Part shown: positions 33,256 to 44,100 of the stretch, one piece after another
Numbering within the stretch: position 1 is the first letter of the stretch
How the letters are laid out: the number at the start of each line of letters is the position of its first letter
DNA from: Fimenecus sp045613585
Lineage (GTDB): Bacteria; Bacillota; Clostridia; Oscillospirales; Acutalibacteraceae
Assembly (NCBI GenBank): GCA_045613585.1
Contig: JAZLBG010000060.1
Span: 1-50,606 of the forward strand
DNA: 50,606 nt
Reading direction: 5' to 3'
Translations under genes and position numbers: made by a program
Notes under the pieces: generated by a model
Databases searched by the model: none
What the model was told of the DNA's origin: nothing
The model's input: the letters and a program-made list of their open reading frames with translations, nothing else

Positions 33256-34368
33256 ATGAAAAATAAAATTGAAAATATTATAACGGTCTCCTTGTTTTGT
33301 TCTTTTATTTCAATAATGTGCATTTTATATGTTGTTTTGCCTAAGTTAGATTTTTCTGAACTTGAAAAAAGGTATTTAAAAGAATTCCCAGAAACGAATA
33401 TTCAAAGTATTGTTTCTGGTGACTTTGGTAATGACATTGAAACATATCTTGCTGACCATATGCCATTTAGAGATTTTTTTGTTGGACTTAATTCATATTT
33501 TGAACTTTTCACAGGTAGGGGAGGTTCATCAAATATATATTTAACTAAAGATAATGGGTTAGTTGAGGCTCCAGGTGAGTTTATTAAGCCTAATATTGAT
33601 AAAAATATGAATGCCATTAATAAGTTTGCAGAAAGTATGGATGTTCCTGTAGATTTTATGATAGTACCATCAGCAGGTTGGGCGTCAAGAAATAATTTGT
33701 TAATGCCATCAAATGAATACCATGATTCCGAATATATCAATAAAATATATTCATTGTCTTCGCATAAAGTGAATGATATTAATATAACCGATTTGTTTGA
33801 TAATTCAAAATTTTATTATAACACTGACCATCATTGGAATAGCATGGGAGCATATATGGGTTATAAAGCATATATGGAGAAAATTGGTGTGGAATATCGT
33901 GAACAAAATGAATTCGACATTGAAACCATAAATGATTTTTATGGTTCAACATATTCAAGAGCAGCACTTTGGTTAACACCATCCGAAAATCTTGAACTTT
34001 GGAGTTGTTCTCAGAATATAACTGTTATAAACGGCGAAAGTGAAGATGTACATAAAGGCATTTTCTATCGCTCTCGTCTTGACGAAGTTGATAAATACAC
34101 CGTGTTTTTAGATGGTAATCATTCAGTAGTTAGAATTAATAATCCAGATGCAAAAACAGATGGCACACTTCTTGTGGTTAGAGATTCATATTCAAATTGT
34201 TTCGGTGGATTTTTATGTGAGTCGTTTGAGAATGTGATACTTGTAGACCTTCGATATTACAAAAAATCAGTATCTGAACTTTGTGAAGCCGAAAATGTTG
34301 ATAATGTACTTATTTGTTATAGTATGAATAATTTTCTAACTGATGCAAATATTATTTGGCTAAGATAA
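33256..34368 (+). CDS. DHHW (AlgJ/AlgX-like) protein, partner of MBOAT
   Basis: The 370-aa protein has one N-terminal membrane helix (about 8-30) and an extracellular SGNH-like domain. The hallmark DHHW motif is at residues 191-194 (YNTDHHWNSMGAYMGY), and a late RDSYSN supplies the nucleophile Ser. These are the residues used by AlgJ/AlgX and related O-acetyltransferases or acetylesterases. It follows the MBOAT gene by 11 bases. With that protein, it likely delivers acyl groups onto a secreted or cell-wall glycan. A strong terminator ends the cluster. Confidence 0.9.
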   Translation: MKNKIENIITVSLFCSFISIMCILYVVLPKLDFSELEKRYLKEFPETNIQSIVSGDFGNDIETYLADHMPFRDFFVGLNSYFELFTGRGGSSNIYLTKDNGLVEAPGEFIKPNIDKNMNAINKFAESMDVPVDFMIVPSAGWASRNNLLMPSNEYHDSEYINKIYSLSSHKVNDINITDLFDNSKFYYNTDHHWNSMGAYMGYKAYMEKIGVEYREQNEFDIETINDFYGSTYSRAALWLTPSENLELWSCSQNITVINGESEDVHKGIFYRSRLDEVDKYTVFLDGNHSVVRINNPDAKTDGTLLVVRDSYSNCFGGFLCESFENVILVDLRYYKKSVSELCEAENVDNVLICYSMNNFLTDANIIWLR

Positions 34369-34374
34369 TAAATA

Positions 34375-34410
34375 AAAAACTCGCAATGCTCTTCATTGCG
34401 AGTTTTTTTA
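34375..34410. terminator. Bidirectional terminator between the DHHW gene and serA
   Basis: AAAAACTCGCAATG and CATTGCGAGTTTTT form a long stem with a 5-base loop. Both strands have a T-run, and the flanking genes converge. Confidence 0.9.
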
Positions 34411-34422
34411 TTTGCAGTTTAT

Positions 34423-35586
34423 TTATTTAATTACTCTAATACGAATAATTCCGTTAATCTTTTTAAGGGCATTGATTGCTTCAACAGATGCTTCTGTATC
34501 TGAATCAATTACAGTATATGCATATTCACCCTTAGATTTGTTTACCATGTTATCAATATTTACATCTTCATTTGCAAGGCCTGATGTAATTTTGCTAACA
34601 ATACCAGCAATATTTTTATGCATAATTGTAAGTCTGTGTTTATCACAAGTTCCAAGTTCAACAGCAGGGTAGTTAACAGAATTAACAATACTTCCGGTTT
34701 CAAGGAAATTCGCAACTTGTTCAACAGCCATAACTGCACAGTTATCTTCAGATTCAGGAGTTGATGCACCAAGATGAGGTATCGCAATAACACCTGTAGC
34801 GCCAATTACAGCATCATTAGGGAAATCTGTAACATAAGCTGCAACTTTACCATTTTCAAGTGCAGTAAGAATGCTTTCTGTGTCTACAAGTTCGCCACGT
34901 GCGAAGTTAAGGATTCTTACCTCGTCTTTCATTGTTGCAATTGTATCTGCATTAATAAGACCGCGAGTGTTATCGTTAAGAGGTAAATGAAGTGTAATGT
35001 AATCACTTTCTGCATAAATAGTATTAAGATTGTCAGTAAGTTTCACATGGTGATTAAGTGTAATACTCTGTGCAACTGAAAGATATGGGTCATAACCAAT
35101 TACGCTCATACCAAGTGCTGCTGCAGCATTTGCGACAAGAATACCAATAGCGCCAAGACCAATTACACCAAGAGTTTTACCCTTGATTTCAGGTCCCGCA
35201 AAAGCACCTTTACCTTTTTCAACATCCTTAGGTACAGTATCTCCATTACCTTTTAATGTTTTAGCCCACTCAATAGCAGGAATAACCTTTCTTGATGAAA
35301 GGAAAAGACCAGTAAGAACAAGTTCTTTAACTGCATTTGCATTAGCACCAGGTGTGTTGAAAACAACAATACCTGCTTCGCTGCATTTATCAATTGGAAT
35401 ATTATTTACGCCTGCACCTGCACGTGCAATTGCAAGTGTGTTTTCTTCAAATTCCATATCATGCATTGATGCAGAACGAACAAGAATAGCATCAGGATTT
35501 GCCATTTCTGTTGCGCAAGCATATTGGTCACTGAAACGGCAAAGACCAGTTTCAGAAATTTTATTAAGTGTAAGAATGTTATACAT
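34423..35586 (-). CDS. serA: D-3-phosphoglycerate dehydrogenase
   Basis: SerA oxidises 3-phosphoglycerate in the first step of serine synthesis. The 387-aa product has the NAD-binding Rossmann motif (LGVIGLGAIGILVANAAAALG), the catalytic Arg region (ILNFARGELVD), the Glu, and the His in IAIPHLGASTPESE. The C-terminal about 75 residues resemble an ACT regulatory domain (RLTIMHKNIAGIVSKITSGL). It lies 11 bases downstream of serC and is co-transcribed with it. A serB phosphatase gene is not in the window. Confidence 0.94.
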   Translation of the reverse strand: MYNILTLNKISETGLCRFSDQYACATEMANPDAILVRSASMHDMEFEENTLAIARAGAGVNNIPIDKCSEAGIVVFNTPGANANAVKELVLTGLFLSSRKVIPAIEWAKTLKGNGDTVPKDVEKGKGAFAGPEIKGKTLGVIGLGAIGILVANAAAALGMSVIGYDPYLSVAQSITLNHHVKLTDNLNTIYAESDYITLHLPLNDNTRGLINADTIATMKDEVRILNFARGELVDTESILTALENGKVAAYVTDFPNDAVIGATGVIAIPHLGASTPESEDNCAVMAVEQVANFLETGSIVNSVNYPAVELGTCDKHRLTIMHKNIAGIVSKITSGLANEDVNIDNMVNKSKGEYAYTVIDSDTEASVEAINALKKINGIIRIRVIK

Positions 35587-35597
35587 AGTTATTCTCC

Positions 35598-36680
35598 TTA
35601 TGAATTTGCTTGTTCAAACTCTGTCATAAACTCTACGAGTTTTTCAACACCTTCAACAGGCATAGCATTGTAGATAGAAGCTCTCATACCACCAACTGAA
35701 CGGTGACCTTTAAGATTTACAAAACCTGCTTCTGTTGCTTCTTTGATGAATTTAGCATTAAGCTCTTCGCTGTCTGTTACAAAAGGAACATTCATAAGTG
35801 AGCGGTCTTCAGGAACAACAGTACCTTTGAACATCTTGCTGTTATCAAGGAAATCATAAAGGATTTTTGCCTTCTTTTCGTTTCTTTCTTTGATTGCTTC
35901 AAGACCACCCATTTCTTTGAGCCACTCAAGAACGAGTTTGCAAATATAAATTGTATAGCAAGGTGGAGTATTGTAAAGAGAATCATTATCAGCCATAATC
36001 TGATAGTTAAGCATTGTTGGTGTAATATCGCGAGCGTTACCAAGCATATCCTCACGAATAATACAAATTGTAAGACCTGCTGGAGCAACATTTTTCTGTG
36101 CGCCACCATATACCATTGCAAATTTAGAAACATCAATAGGTTCTGAAAGGAAACATGATGAAATATCTGCAATAAGTGGAACATCACCGGTATCAGGAAG
36201 TTCATGATAAACAGTACCATAGATTGTGTTGTTCATACAGATATAGAAATAGTCAGCATCCTTTGTGAATTCATTTTTATCAAGTTTTGGAATATATGAG
36301 AATGTCTTATCAGCAGATGATGCAACAGCTTTACATTCACCATATTTCTGTGCTTCCTGATAAGCTTTTTTTGCCCATTGACCTGTGATAACAAAGTCAG
36401 CTTTACCATTTTTATTCATAAAGTTAAGGGGGATAGCAGCAAACTGTGTTGAAGCACCACCCTGTAAGAATAATACCTTATAATTATCAGGAATATTCAT
36501 AAGTTCACGAAGTAATTGTTCAGCACCTTTAATGATTGAGTCATAAACTTTTGAACGATGACTCATCTCCATTACCGATTGACCGCTACCTTCATAATCA
36601 AGCATTTCAATAGCTGCTTTCTTTAAAACTTCTTCAGGTAACATTGAAGGACCTGCAGAAAAATTATAAACTCTTGCCAT
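35598..36680 (-). CDS. serC: Phosphoserine aminotransferase
   Basis: SerC makes phosphoserine from 3-phosphohydroxypyruvate and glutamate with pyridoxal phosphate. The 360-aa enzyme starts MARVYNFSAGPSMLPEEVL, has FLQGGASTQFAAIPLN, and the PLP lysine in VYGGAQKNVAPAG. The C-terminal GHRSVGGMRASIYNAMP is characteristic. I chose the ATG at 36680, which has GGAGG upstream, rather than the longest frame. It is first in a serC-serA operon. Confidence 0.96.
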   Translation of the reverse strand: MARVYNFSAGPSMLPEEVLKKAAIEMLDYEGSGQSVMEMSHRSKVYDSIIKGAEQLLRELMNIPDNYKVLFLQGGASTQFAAIPLNFMNKNGKADFVITGQWAKKAYQEAQKYGECKAVASSADKTFSYIPKLDKNEFTKDADYFYICMNNTIYGTVYHELPDTGDVPLIADISSCFLSEPIDVSKFAMVYGGAQKNVAPAGLTICIIREDMLGNARDITPTMLNYQIMADNDSLYNTPPCYTIYICKLVLEWLKEMGGLEAIKERNEKKAKILYDFLDNSKMFKGTVVPEDRSLMNVPFVTDSEELNAKFIKEATEAGFVNLKGHRSVGGMRASIYNAMPVEGVEKLVEFMTEFEQANS

Positions 36681-36744
36681 TTGTATAACCTCCAAATTGT
36701 ATTTAACACTAATATATTATGTTAAAAAAATAAACATTGACGGA

Positions 36745-36774
36745 ATTATAACAAAAAAACATAGTAAAAGTCAA
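36745..36774 (-). promoter_or_regulatory. serC-serA promoter with extended -10
   Basis: On the minus strand TTGACT (plus 36769-36774), an 18-base spacer and TATAAT (plus 36745-36750), preceded by TG, form a good sigma-A promoter about 60 bases upstream of serC. No riboswitch-sized leader is present. Confidence 0.6.
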
Positions 36775-36894
36775 TAGATAGTTAAAACATTAACAAAGTA
36801 TTTTATAAAAAGTTATAGTTTTGAGTGAAAGTTGTAAAGAATTTTAACAATCTCGCTTGATTTTAATAAAATTCTAAAAAATTCACCATTATTC

Positions 36895-36923
36895 TTGCAG
36901 TATATACTATTTTATTATATAAT
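36895..36923 (+). promoter_or_regulatory. lon promoter
   Basis: TTGCAG (36895-36900), 17 bases, TATAAT (36918-36923), 33 bases before lon. No CIRCE inverted repeat was seen nearby. Confidence 0.6.
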
Positions 36924-36955
36924 ATAATCTCAAAATAGGAGTGATATGTTCAAAA

Positions 36956-39307
36956 ATGGAAAACAGTAAAAACTTATTTAATGAATTTAATGAAAAATCC
37001 TTTTCTTTGCCTATGGTAGCATTGAGAGGACTTGTAATATTTCCTGAAATGACATTGCATTTTGATGTTGGTAGAACAAAGTCAATTCGTGCTGTAAGAA
37101 CAGCAATGGAGAAAAAGACTAACATTTTTCTTGCTACACAGATGGATATGGAATGCGATGACCCTCGTTACGATGATATTTATAATTCAGGCGTAGTTTG
37201 CGAAATCAAGCAGGTAATGAAACTTCCAGGCACTGATACACTTCGCGTTGTTGTGTATGGTCTTTATCGTGCTGAACTTTTGCATATTAACTCTATGAAT
37301 CCTCATCTTTCTGCAATTATTCGTAGAATAGAAACTGAAGAAGTTTCAGCTGATGATAAAAAGTATGAAGAAGCACTTGTGCGTCGTCTTGTAAGTATTT
37401 TTGAAGATTATGCATATTTCGTACCAAAACTTCCACCTGATATTGTTGTAGGCGTTTCTGTGCGAAAAGAAGCAGCAGAAATTGCTGACTACATTCTTTC
37501 AAATATTCCTCTTGAATATGCCGTAAAGCAATCATTACTTGAAGAACTTAATCCATTAAAGAGAGCAGAAAGTCTGTGCCTTATTCTTACAAGAGAAATT
37601 GAACTTTTATCAATTGAAGAAGAAATCAATCAAAAAGTTCAAGAGCAAATGGAAGAAAATCAGCGTGAGTATTATCTTCGTGAACAAATTAAAGCAATTT
37701 CTGACGAACTCAATGAAGGTGACGGTGCAATTTTTGAATCAGAAGACTATAAAGAAAAAATCCGCGCAATTGGATTTTCAGAAGATATTGAGCGTAAACT
37801 CATAAAAGAATGCGATCGTCTTATGAAAATGCAGTCTTCAAGTCCTGAATCAGCAGTTGTCAGAAATTATCTTGATAAAATAGTTTCATTACCTTGGGAT
37901 TATTGTACAGAAGAAAATCTTGATATTGAGCATGCTGAAACTGTACTGGATGAAGACCATTATGGCCTTTCTGATGTTAAAGAACGAATTATTGAGTTTT
38001 TAGCAGTTAGAAAAATTAATCCTGATGTAAAAGGGCAGATTATTTGTCTTGCTGGACCTCCGGGTGTTGGTAAAACATCAATTGCTCGTTCATTAGCAAA
38101 AGCAATGGGTAGAAGTTATGCACGAATTTCACTTGGTGGTGTTCGTGATGAGGCAGACATTCGTGGCCATAGAAAAACCTATATTGGCTCAATGCCGGGC
38201 AGAATTATTGAAGCAATTGAATCCGCTAAAAGTTCAAATCCTTTAATTTTACTTGATGAAGTTGATAAACTTGGTTCAGACCATCGTGGTGACCCATCAT
38301 CAGCACTTTTAGAAGTTCTTGATGCTGAACAAAATAGCACATTTACTGACCATTATCTTGAAATTCCATATGATTTAAGTAAGGTTATGTTTATAACTAC
38401 TGCGAATGATAAAAGCAGAATTCCTGCACCATTGCTTGATAGAATGGAAATTATTGATATTCCTGGTTATACATATGAAGAAAAATTCCAGATTGCTAAA
38501 AAGCATCTTGTTCCAAAGCAAATTAAAGCAAATGGTCTTAAAAAATCTTATGTTAAATTTACTGATAAAGCACTCAAAACAATTATCAGTGGTTACACTA
38601 AAGAAGCTGGTGTACGTGTTCTTGAAAGAACAATTGCAAAAGTATTACGAAAAATTGCGGTGCAGTATGCTAAAGGTTTTGATGGCAAAATTACAGTTAA
38701 AGATACTGATTTGGAAAACTATATTGGTGCAATAAAATTCAAGCCTGATGAAAAATCAAAATTGAACCAAGTAGGTGTTGTAAACGGACTAGCCTTCACA
38801 TCAGTTGGCGGTACCATGCTTACAGTTGAAGTCGCTGTAATGGACGGTACAGGTAAAATTGAACTTACAGGCTCTCTTGGTGATGTTATTAAAGAGTCAG
38901 CAAAAGCAGCAGTAAGTTATATAAGAGCAAATGCTGATAAATACCGAATTGATAAAGAGTTTTATCAAAATAAAGATATTCATATTCATTTCCCAGAAGG
39001 TGCAGTGCCAAAAGATGGACCTTCTGCTGGTATTACAATCTTTACAGCACTTGTATCAGCACTTTCAGGTTGTAAAGTTAAATCAGATGTTGCAATGACT
39101 GGTGAAATAACTATTACAGGCAGAGTGTTGCCTATTGGTGGGCTTCGCGAAAAAACAATGGCAGCATACGTTGAAGGAATTAAAACTGTTGTTATTCCTG
39201 AGGCAAATCGTAGTGATTTAGATAAAGTTGACGATAAAGTTAAAGAAAAAATCAATTTTGTATTTGCAACAACAGGTGATGATGTGCTTAAAATCGCACT
39301 TGTGTGA
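36956..39307 (+). CDS. lon: ATP-dependent Lon protease
   Basis: Lon degrades damaged and regulatory proteins. The 783-aa protein has an N-terminal substrate-binding domain (PMVALRGLVIFPEMTLHFDVGR), a coiled-coil middle (QKVQEQMEENQREYYLREQ), the AAA+ module with the P-loop GPPGVGKTS at about residue 367, and the serine-lysine protease domain with Ser690 in PKDGPSAGITIF. The ATG at 36956 is chosen over a GTG 15 bases upstream that forms part of the ribosome binding site. engB follows closely, the usual order in Firmicutes. Confidence 0.96.
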   Translation: MENSKNLFNEFNEKSFSLPMVALRGLVIFPEMTLHFDVGRTKSIRAVRTAMEKKTNIFLATQMDMECDDPRYDDIYNSGVVCEIKQVMKLPGTDTLRVVVYGLYRAELLHINSMNPHLSAIIRRIETEEVSADDKKYEEALVRRLVSIFEDYAYFVPKLPPDIVVGVSVRKEAAEIADYILSNIPLEYAVKQSLLEELNPLKRAESLCLILTREIELLSIEEEINQKVQEQMEENQREYYLREQIKAISDELNEGDGAIFESEDYKEKIRAIGFSEDIERKLIKECDRLMKMQSSSPESAVVRNYLDKIVSLPWDYCTEENLDIEHAETVLDEDHYGLSDVKERIIEFLAVRKINPDVKGQIICLAGPPGVGKTSIARSLAKAMGRSYARISLGGVRDEADIRGHRKTYIGSMPGRIIEAIESAKSSNPLILLDEVDKLGSDHRGDPSSALLEVLDAEQNSTFTDHYLEIPYDLSKVMFITTANDKSRIPAPLLDRMEIIDIPGYTYEEKFQIAKKHLVPKQIKANGLKKSYVKFTDKALKTIISGYTKEAGVRVLERTIAKVLRKIAVQYAKGFDGKITVKDTDLENYIGAIKFKPDEKSKLNQVGVVNGLAFTSVGGTMLTVEVAVMDGTGKIELTGSLGDVIKESAKAAVSYIRANADKYRIDKEFYQNKDIHIHFPEGAVPKDGPSAGITIFTALVSALSGCKVKSDVAMTGEITITGRVLPIGGLREKTMAAYVEGIKTVVIPEANRSDLDKVDDKVKEKINFVFATTGDDVLKIALV

Positions 39308-39318
39308 GAGGTGTAATA

Positions 39319-39906
39319 ATGAGATACGATAAAGCAGAATTCAAGGCAGCTTATGGCACGTTTGCACAGCTGCCAGAAAGTGATGTTCCTGAAATTGCTT
39401 TTGCAGGTCGTTCAAATGTAGGTAAAAGTTCATTACTCAACAGACTTTTTGGACGAAAAAACCTTGCAAGGGTAAGTTCAGTTCCGGGTAAAACAATCAC
39501 AATAAACTTTTATCAGGTTGATGAATATAATTTTGTTGATTTACCGGGATATGGCTATGCTAAGGTTGCTAAAACAGAAAAAGAACGTTGGGCAGAAATG
39601 ATGGAAGGATATTTCAATTCTGACCGTAATATTAAACTTGTTGTTCAACTTGTTGATATGCGTCATCCACCAACAAAGGATGATATAATGATGATGGAAT
39701 TCTTACAGGCAAGTGGTTATGAATTCATTGTTGTTATGACTAAGGCGGACAAACTAAAAAAGAAAAAAGAATATAACGAAAGAATTGAAAATTCTAAAAA
39801 AGAAATGAGCTTTGTACCTGAAGACAGAATTATTCCATTCTCATCAGAAACAGGTGCAGGACTTGATGTGTTAAAGAAATATATAGAAGGATATTTAGGT
39901 GAATAA
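39319..39906 (+). CDS. engB: Ribosome biogenesis GTP-binding protein EngB (YsxC)
   Basis: EngB is an essential GTPase for 50S assembly. The 195-aa protein has the G1 motif FAGRSNVGKSSLLN, the switch SSVPGKTITINFY, the G3 motif VDLPGYGYAKV and the G4 motif VVMTKADKLKK. The ATG at 39319 has GAGAGGTG upstream. The gene follows lon by 11 bases and is likely co-transcribed. Confidence 0.95.
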   Translation: MRYDKAEFKAAYGTFAQLPESDVPEIAFAGRSNVGKSSLLNRLFGRKNLARVSSVPGKTITINFYQVDEYNFVDLPGYGYAKVAKTEKERWAEMMEGYFNSDRNIKLVVQLVDMRHPPTKDDIMMMEFLQASGYEFIVVMTKADKLKKKKEYNERIENSKKEMSFVPEDRIIPFSSETGAGLDVLKKYIEGYLGE

Positions 39907-39907
39907 A

Positions 39908-41179
39908 ATGAGCAAAGTACCATTTACAACAAAGGAAAAATTAGAAGAAATAACAAAGGTTTATCCTACTCCATTCCATCTTTATGATGAAGCAGGAATT
40001 CGTAAAAATGCAGAAAATCTAAAAAAAGCATTTGCTTGGAATAAAGGCTTTAAAGAATATTTTGCAGTTAAAGCAACTCCAAACCCATTCCTTATTAACA
40101 TTTTAAGAGAATATGGTTGCGGATGTGACTGTTCATCAATTACTGAGCTTATGCTTTCAAAGGCAATTGGTGCAGTAGGTGATGATATTATGTTCTCATC
40201 AAACGACACACCACCAATGGAATTTAAATATGCAGATGATATTGGTGCAATTATCAACCTTGACGACATCACACATATTGATATTCTTGAAAAGACATTG
40301 GGCCATCTTCCAAAGAAACTTTCTTGCCGTTATAATCCAGGTGGATATTTCTCAATTGCAAACAACATTATGGATAATCCTGGTGATGCTAAATACGGTA
40401 TGACAACTGAACAACTTTTTGAAGCATTCAAGATTATGAAATCAAAGGGTGTTGAAGAATTCGGTATTCATGCATTCCTTGCAAGTAACACAGTTACAAA
40501 CGAGTATTATCCAACACTTGCAAAAACTCTTTTTGAAGTTGCAGTAAAGCTTAAGGAAGAAACAGGTGCTCACATTAAATTCATCAATCTTTCAGGTGGT
40601 ATCGGTATCCCTTATCGTCCTGACCAGGAAGGTAACGATATTTTTGCAATCGGTGCAGGCGTTGAAAAGGTTTACAATGAAATTCTTGTACCAGCAGGTA
40701 TGGATGATGTTTCAATTTACACAGAATTAGGTAGATTTATGCTTGCTCCTTATGGTGCACTTGTAACTCGTGCAATTAACGAGAAGCATACTCATAAGGA
40801 ATATATCGGTGTTGATGCTTGTGCAGTAAACCTTATGCGTCCTGCAATCTATGGCGCATACCACCATATTACAGTTATGGGTAAAGAGAATGAGCCTTGC
40901 GATTATAAATATGACGTTACAGGCTCACTTTGTGAAAATAACGATAAATTTGCAATCGACAGTATGTTACCAAAGGTTGATATGGGCGACTTGATGTTTA
41001 TCCACGATACAGGTGCTCATGGTTATGCTATGGGTTATAACTATAATGGTAAGCTTAAATCAGCAGAAATCCTTCTTAAAGAAGATGGTAGCTTTGATTT
41101 AATTCGTCGTGCAGAAACACCTGCAGACTACTTTGCAACATTCGATTGCTTTGATTTTTATAAAAAAGTTACTGAATAA
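39908..41179 (+). CDS. lysA: Diaminopimelate decarboxylase
   Basis: LysA makes lysine from meso-diaminopimelate. The 423-aa enzyme is fold type III, PLP dependent, with the Schiff-base Lys55 in FAVKATPNPF. Phosphate and active-site elements include INLSGGIGIPYRP, YTELGRFMLAPYG, and SLCENNDKF with the catalytic Cys-Glu from the partner subunit. HAFLASNTV and GYNYNGKLKSAEI also fit. Other fold-III decarboxylases are possible, but the Ser-Leu-Cys-Glu and Glu-Xaa-Gly-Arg elements favour DAP decarboxylase. It starts one base after engB. Confidence 0.88.
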   Translation: MSKVPFTTKEKLEEITKVYPTPFHLYDEAGIRKNAENLKKAFAWNKGFKEYFAVKATPNPFLINILREYGCGCDCSSITELMLSKAIGAVGDDIMFSSNDTPPMEFKYADDIGAIINLDDITHIDILEKTLGHLPKKLSCRYNPGGYFSIANNIMDNPGDAKYGMTTEQLFEAFKIMKSKGVEEFGIHAFLASNTVTNEYYPTLAKTLFEVAVKLKEETGAHIKFINLSGGIGIPYRPDQEGNDIFAIGAGVEKVYNEILVPAGMDDVSIYTELGRFMLAPYGALVTRAINEKHTHKEYIGVDACAVNLMRPAIYGAYHHITVMGKENEPCDYKYDVTGSLCENNDKFAIDSMLPKVDMGDLMFIHDTGAHGYAMGYNYNGKLKSAEILLKEDGSFDLIRRAETPADYFATFDCFDFYKKVTE

Positions 41180-41193
41180 TTGAGGGTAATGTT

Positions 41194-44100
41194 ATGTCTT
41201 TCGTTCACTTACATGTGCATACTGAATATAGCTTATTAGATGGCGTTTCCCGTCTTAATAGGCTTTGTTCTGCTGCCAAAGAACGAGGACAAAATGCTAT
41301 TGCAATTACTGACCACGGAAACTTATTCGGTGCAGTTGATTTTTATAAAGAAGCAAAAAAACAGGGGATTAAACCAATTATCGGTTGTGAGGTTTATGTT
41401 GCAGCTCGTTCAAGGTTTGATAAAGTTCATGGTGTTGATTCAACTCGTCACCACCTTGTTTTGCTTTGTAAAAATGAAACCGGTTATAAAAATCTTACAA
41501 AATTAGTTTCTTCTGCTTGGGTTGACGGATTTTACACTAAACCTCGAATTGACCGAGAATTGTTAGAAAAGCATCACGAAGGACTTGTTTGTCTTTCAGC
41601 TTGTCTTGCTGGTGAAATTCCTAAACTTATTGCTAATGGTGAATACATTAAAGCCAAAGAAACAGCTATTTGGTATTCAAATCTTTTTGGCAAAGATAAC
41701 TATTATCTTGAAATACAAGACCATTCATTATCTGAACAATTAAAGGTTAATGAAGGATTAGTACGTCTTTCTCAAGAAACAGGAATTCCGCTTGTTGCTA
41801 CAAATGACGTGCACTATATTGACTGTGAAGATGCGAAAGTGCAAAAAGTCCTTATCTGTATTGCTACAAACCATACAGTTGATGAAGAGTCTGCACTTGA
41901 ATTTGAGACAGATGAGTTTTATCTCAAAACTGAAGAGGAAATGCGTCAAAAATTTGGTTTTGTTGAAGAGGCAATCCAGAATACTCAAAAAATTGCCGAT
42001 ATGTGTAATTTTGATTTTGAATTTGGCAATACAAAACTTCCTAATTTTCAAGTACCTGATGGTATTACTCACTATGATTATCTTCGTGAAAAATCCTATA
42101 AAGGATTAAAAGAAAAATATGGTGAAAATCCTGATAATTTGTATATTGATAGATTAGAATATGAACTTTCAGTTATTGAGAGTATGGGTTATGTAGACTA
42201 CTTTTTAATAGTTTCTGACTTTATTCAATATGCAAAAGATAATGGTATTCCAGTTGGCCCTGGGCGTGGCTCAGGTGCAGGTAGTATATGTGCCTATTGT
42301 ACTGGCATTACCAATGTGGACCCAATTAAATATAATCTTATTTTTGAGCGTTTCTTAAATCCTGAGCGTGTTAGTATGCCTGATATTGATGTGGATTTCT
42401 GCTATGAAAGACGCCAGGAAGTAATCGATTATGTTGTTAATAAATATGGTGCAGACCATGTAGCTCAAATTGTAACTTTTGGAACAATGGCTGCTCGTGC
42501 TGCAATCCGTGATGTTGGTAGAGCATTAGGAATGTCTTATGCAACTGTTGATAATGTTGCAAAGAAAATCCCAAGAGCATTAGGCATTACAATAGAAAAA
42601 GCACTTAAAGAAAGTGAAGAATTAAAACTTTTATATGATAGTGATGATAAAGTCAAAGAGCTTATTGATATGTCAATGAGCGTTGAAGGTATGCCTCGTC
42701 ATGCATCTACTCACGCCGCAGGTATTGTTATTACTGACAGGCCTGTTAGTGACTATGTTCCGCTTGCAACAAATGATGAATCTATTGTTACACAATTTAC
42801 AATGACTACAATTGAAGAATTAGGGCTTCTTAAAATGGATTTTCTAGGACTTCGCACATTAACGGTAATTAATGATTGTGTAAAAATGGTACAGCGTAAA
42901 AATCTGAATTTTGATATTGAAAAAATTGATTTTAATGATTTGAATGTGTATTCATTATTTACAAGTGGTAAAACTGACGGTGTTTTCCAATGTGAATCAA
43001 GTGGTATGAGAAGCGTATTTATGCGTCTTAAGCCAACAAATATTGAAGATATTATCGCGGTTATTTCACTTTATAGACCTGGTCCTATGGATTCTATTGA
43101 TTCATACATTAAAAACAGACATAATCCTGATAATATTCGTTACAAAACACCAATGCTTAAAAACATTCTTGATGTTACATATGGGTGTATGGTATATCAG
43201 GAACAGGTCATGCAAATATTCCGTTCACTTGCAGGCTATTCACTCGGGCGCGCTGATATCGTTCGCCGTGCTATGTCTAAGAAAAAGCACAAAGTTCTTG
43301 AAGATGAACGAACATTTTTCTGTGACGGATGTGCCAAAAACGGAATTTCAAAAGAAATCGCTAATGAGATTTTTGACGATATGTCATCATTCGCATCTTA
43401 TGCATTTAATAAATCGCATGCGGCAGCTTATGCTGTTGTGGCATATAGAACAGCTTACCTAAAATATTATTATCCAAGTGAATTTATGGCAGCTCTCCTA
43501 ACAAGTGTGCTTGATAATTCAGATAAAGTTGCAGGGTATATTGATGACTGCAAGCGTAATGGTATAAAGATTCTTCCACCAAATGTGAATTTCAGTTTTA
43601 AAAATTTTACTGTTGCAAATGATAGTAAAAAATCAATAATGTTTGGTCTTTTAGCAATTAAAAATCTCGGTCACGATTTTATAGATACAATAATAAATGA
43701 GCGAGAAAAAAATGGTGAGTTTACATCTTTCTATTCTTTCTGTAAACGTGTTCATGGTAAAGGTTTTAATCGTCGTTCGGTTGAAAGTCTTATTAAAAGT
43801 GGTGCGTTAGACGGATTAGGTAGCAATCGTAACGAAATGCTTACAAATCTACCATTTATTATTGATGAGCTTGATGACGACCGTAGACGAAATGTTCAAG
43901 GTCAAATCGGATTTTTTGATATGATGAATGAAGGCGTAAGTTCTGAATATGTAATGAAATCAGCATCAGAGTTCAGAACGAAAGACCTTCTTATGATGGA
44001 AAAAGAAACAACAGGACTTTATATTTCATCACATCCTATGGAACAATATGCAGATTTGTCCGACGAACTTAAATGCGATAAAATTGGTAATATTTTAAAT

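Noticed and set aside
36681..36955. Riboswitch or T-box in the serC-lon divergent region
   Set aside because: The predicted starts leave leaders of about 60 and 30 bases, too short for known classes, and no T-box or antiterminator motif is visible.
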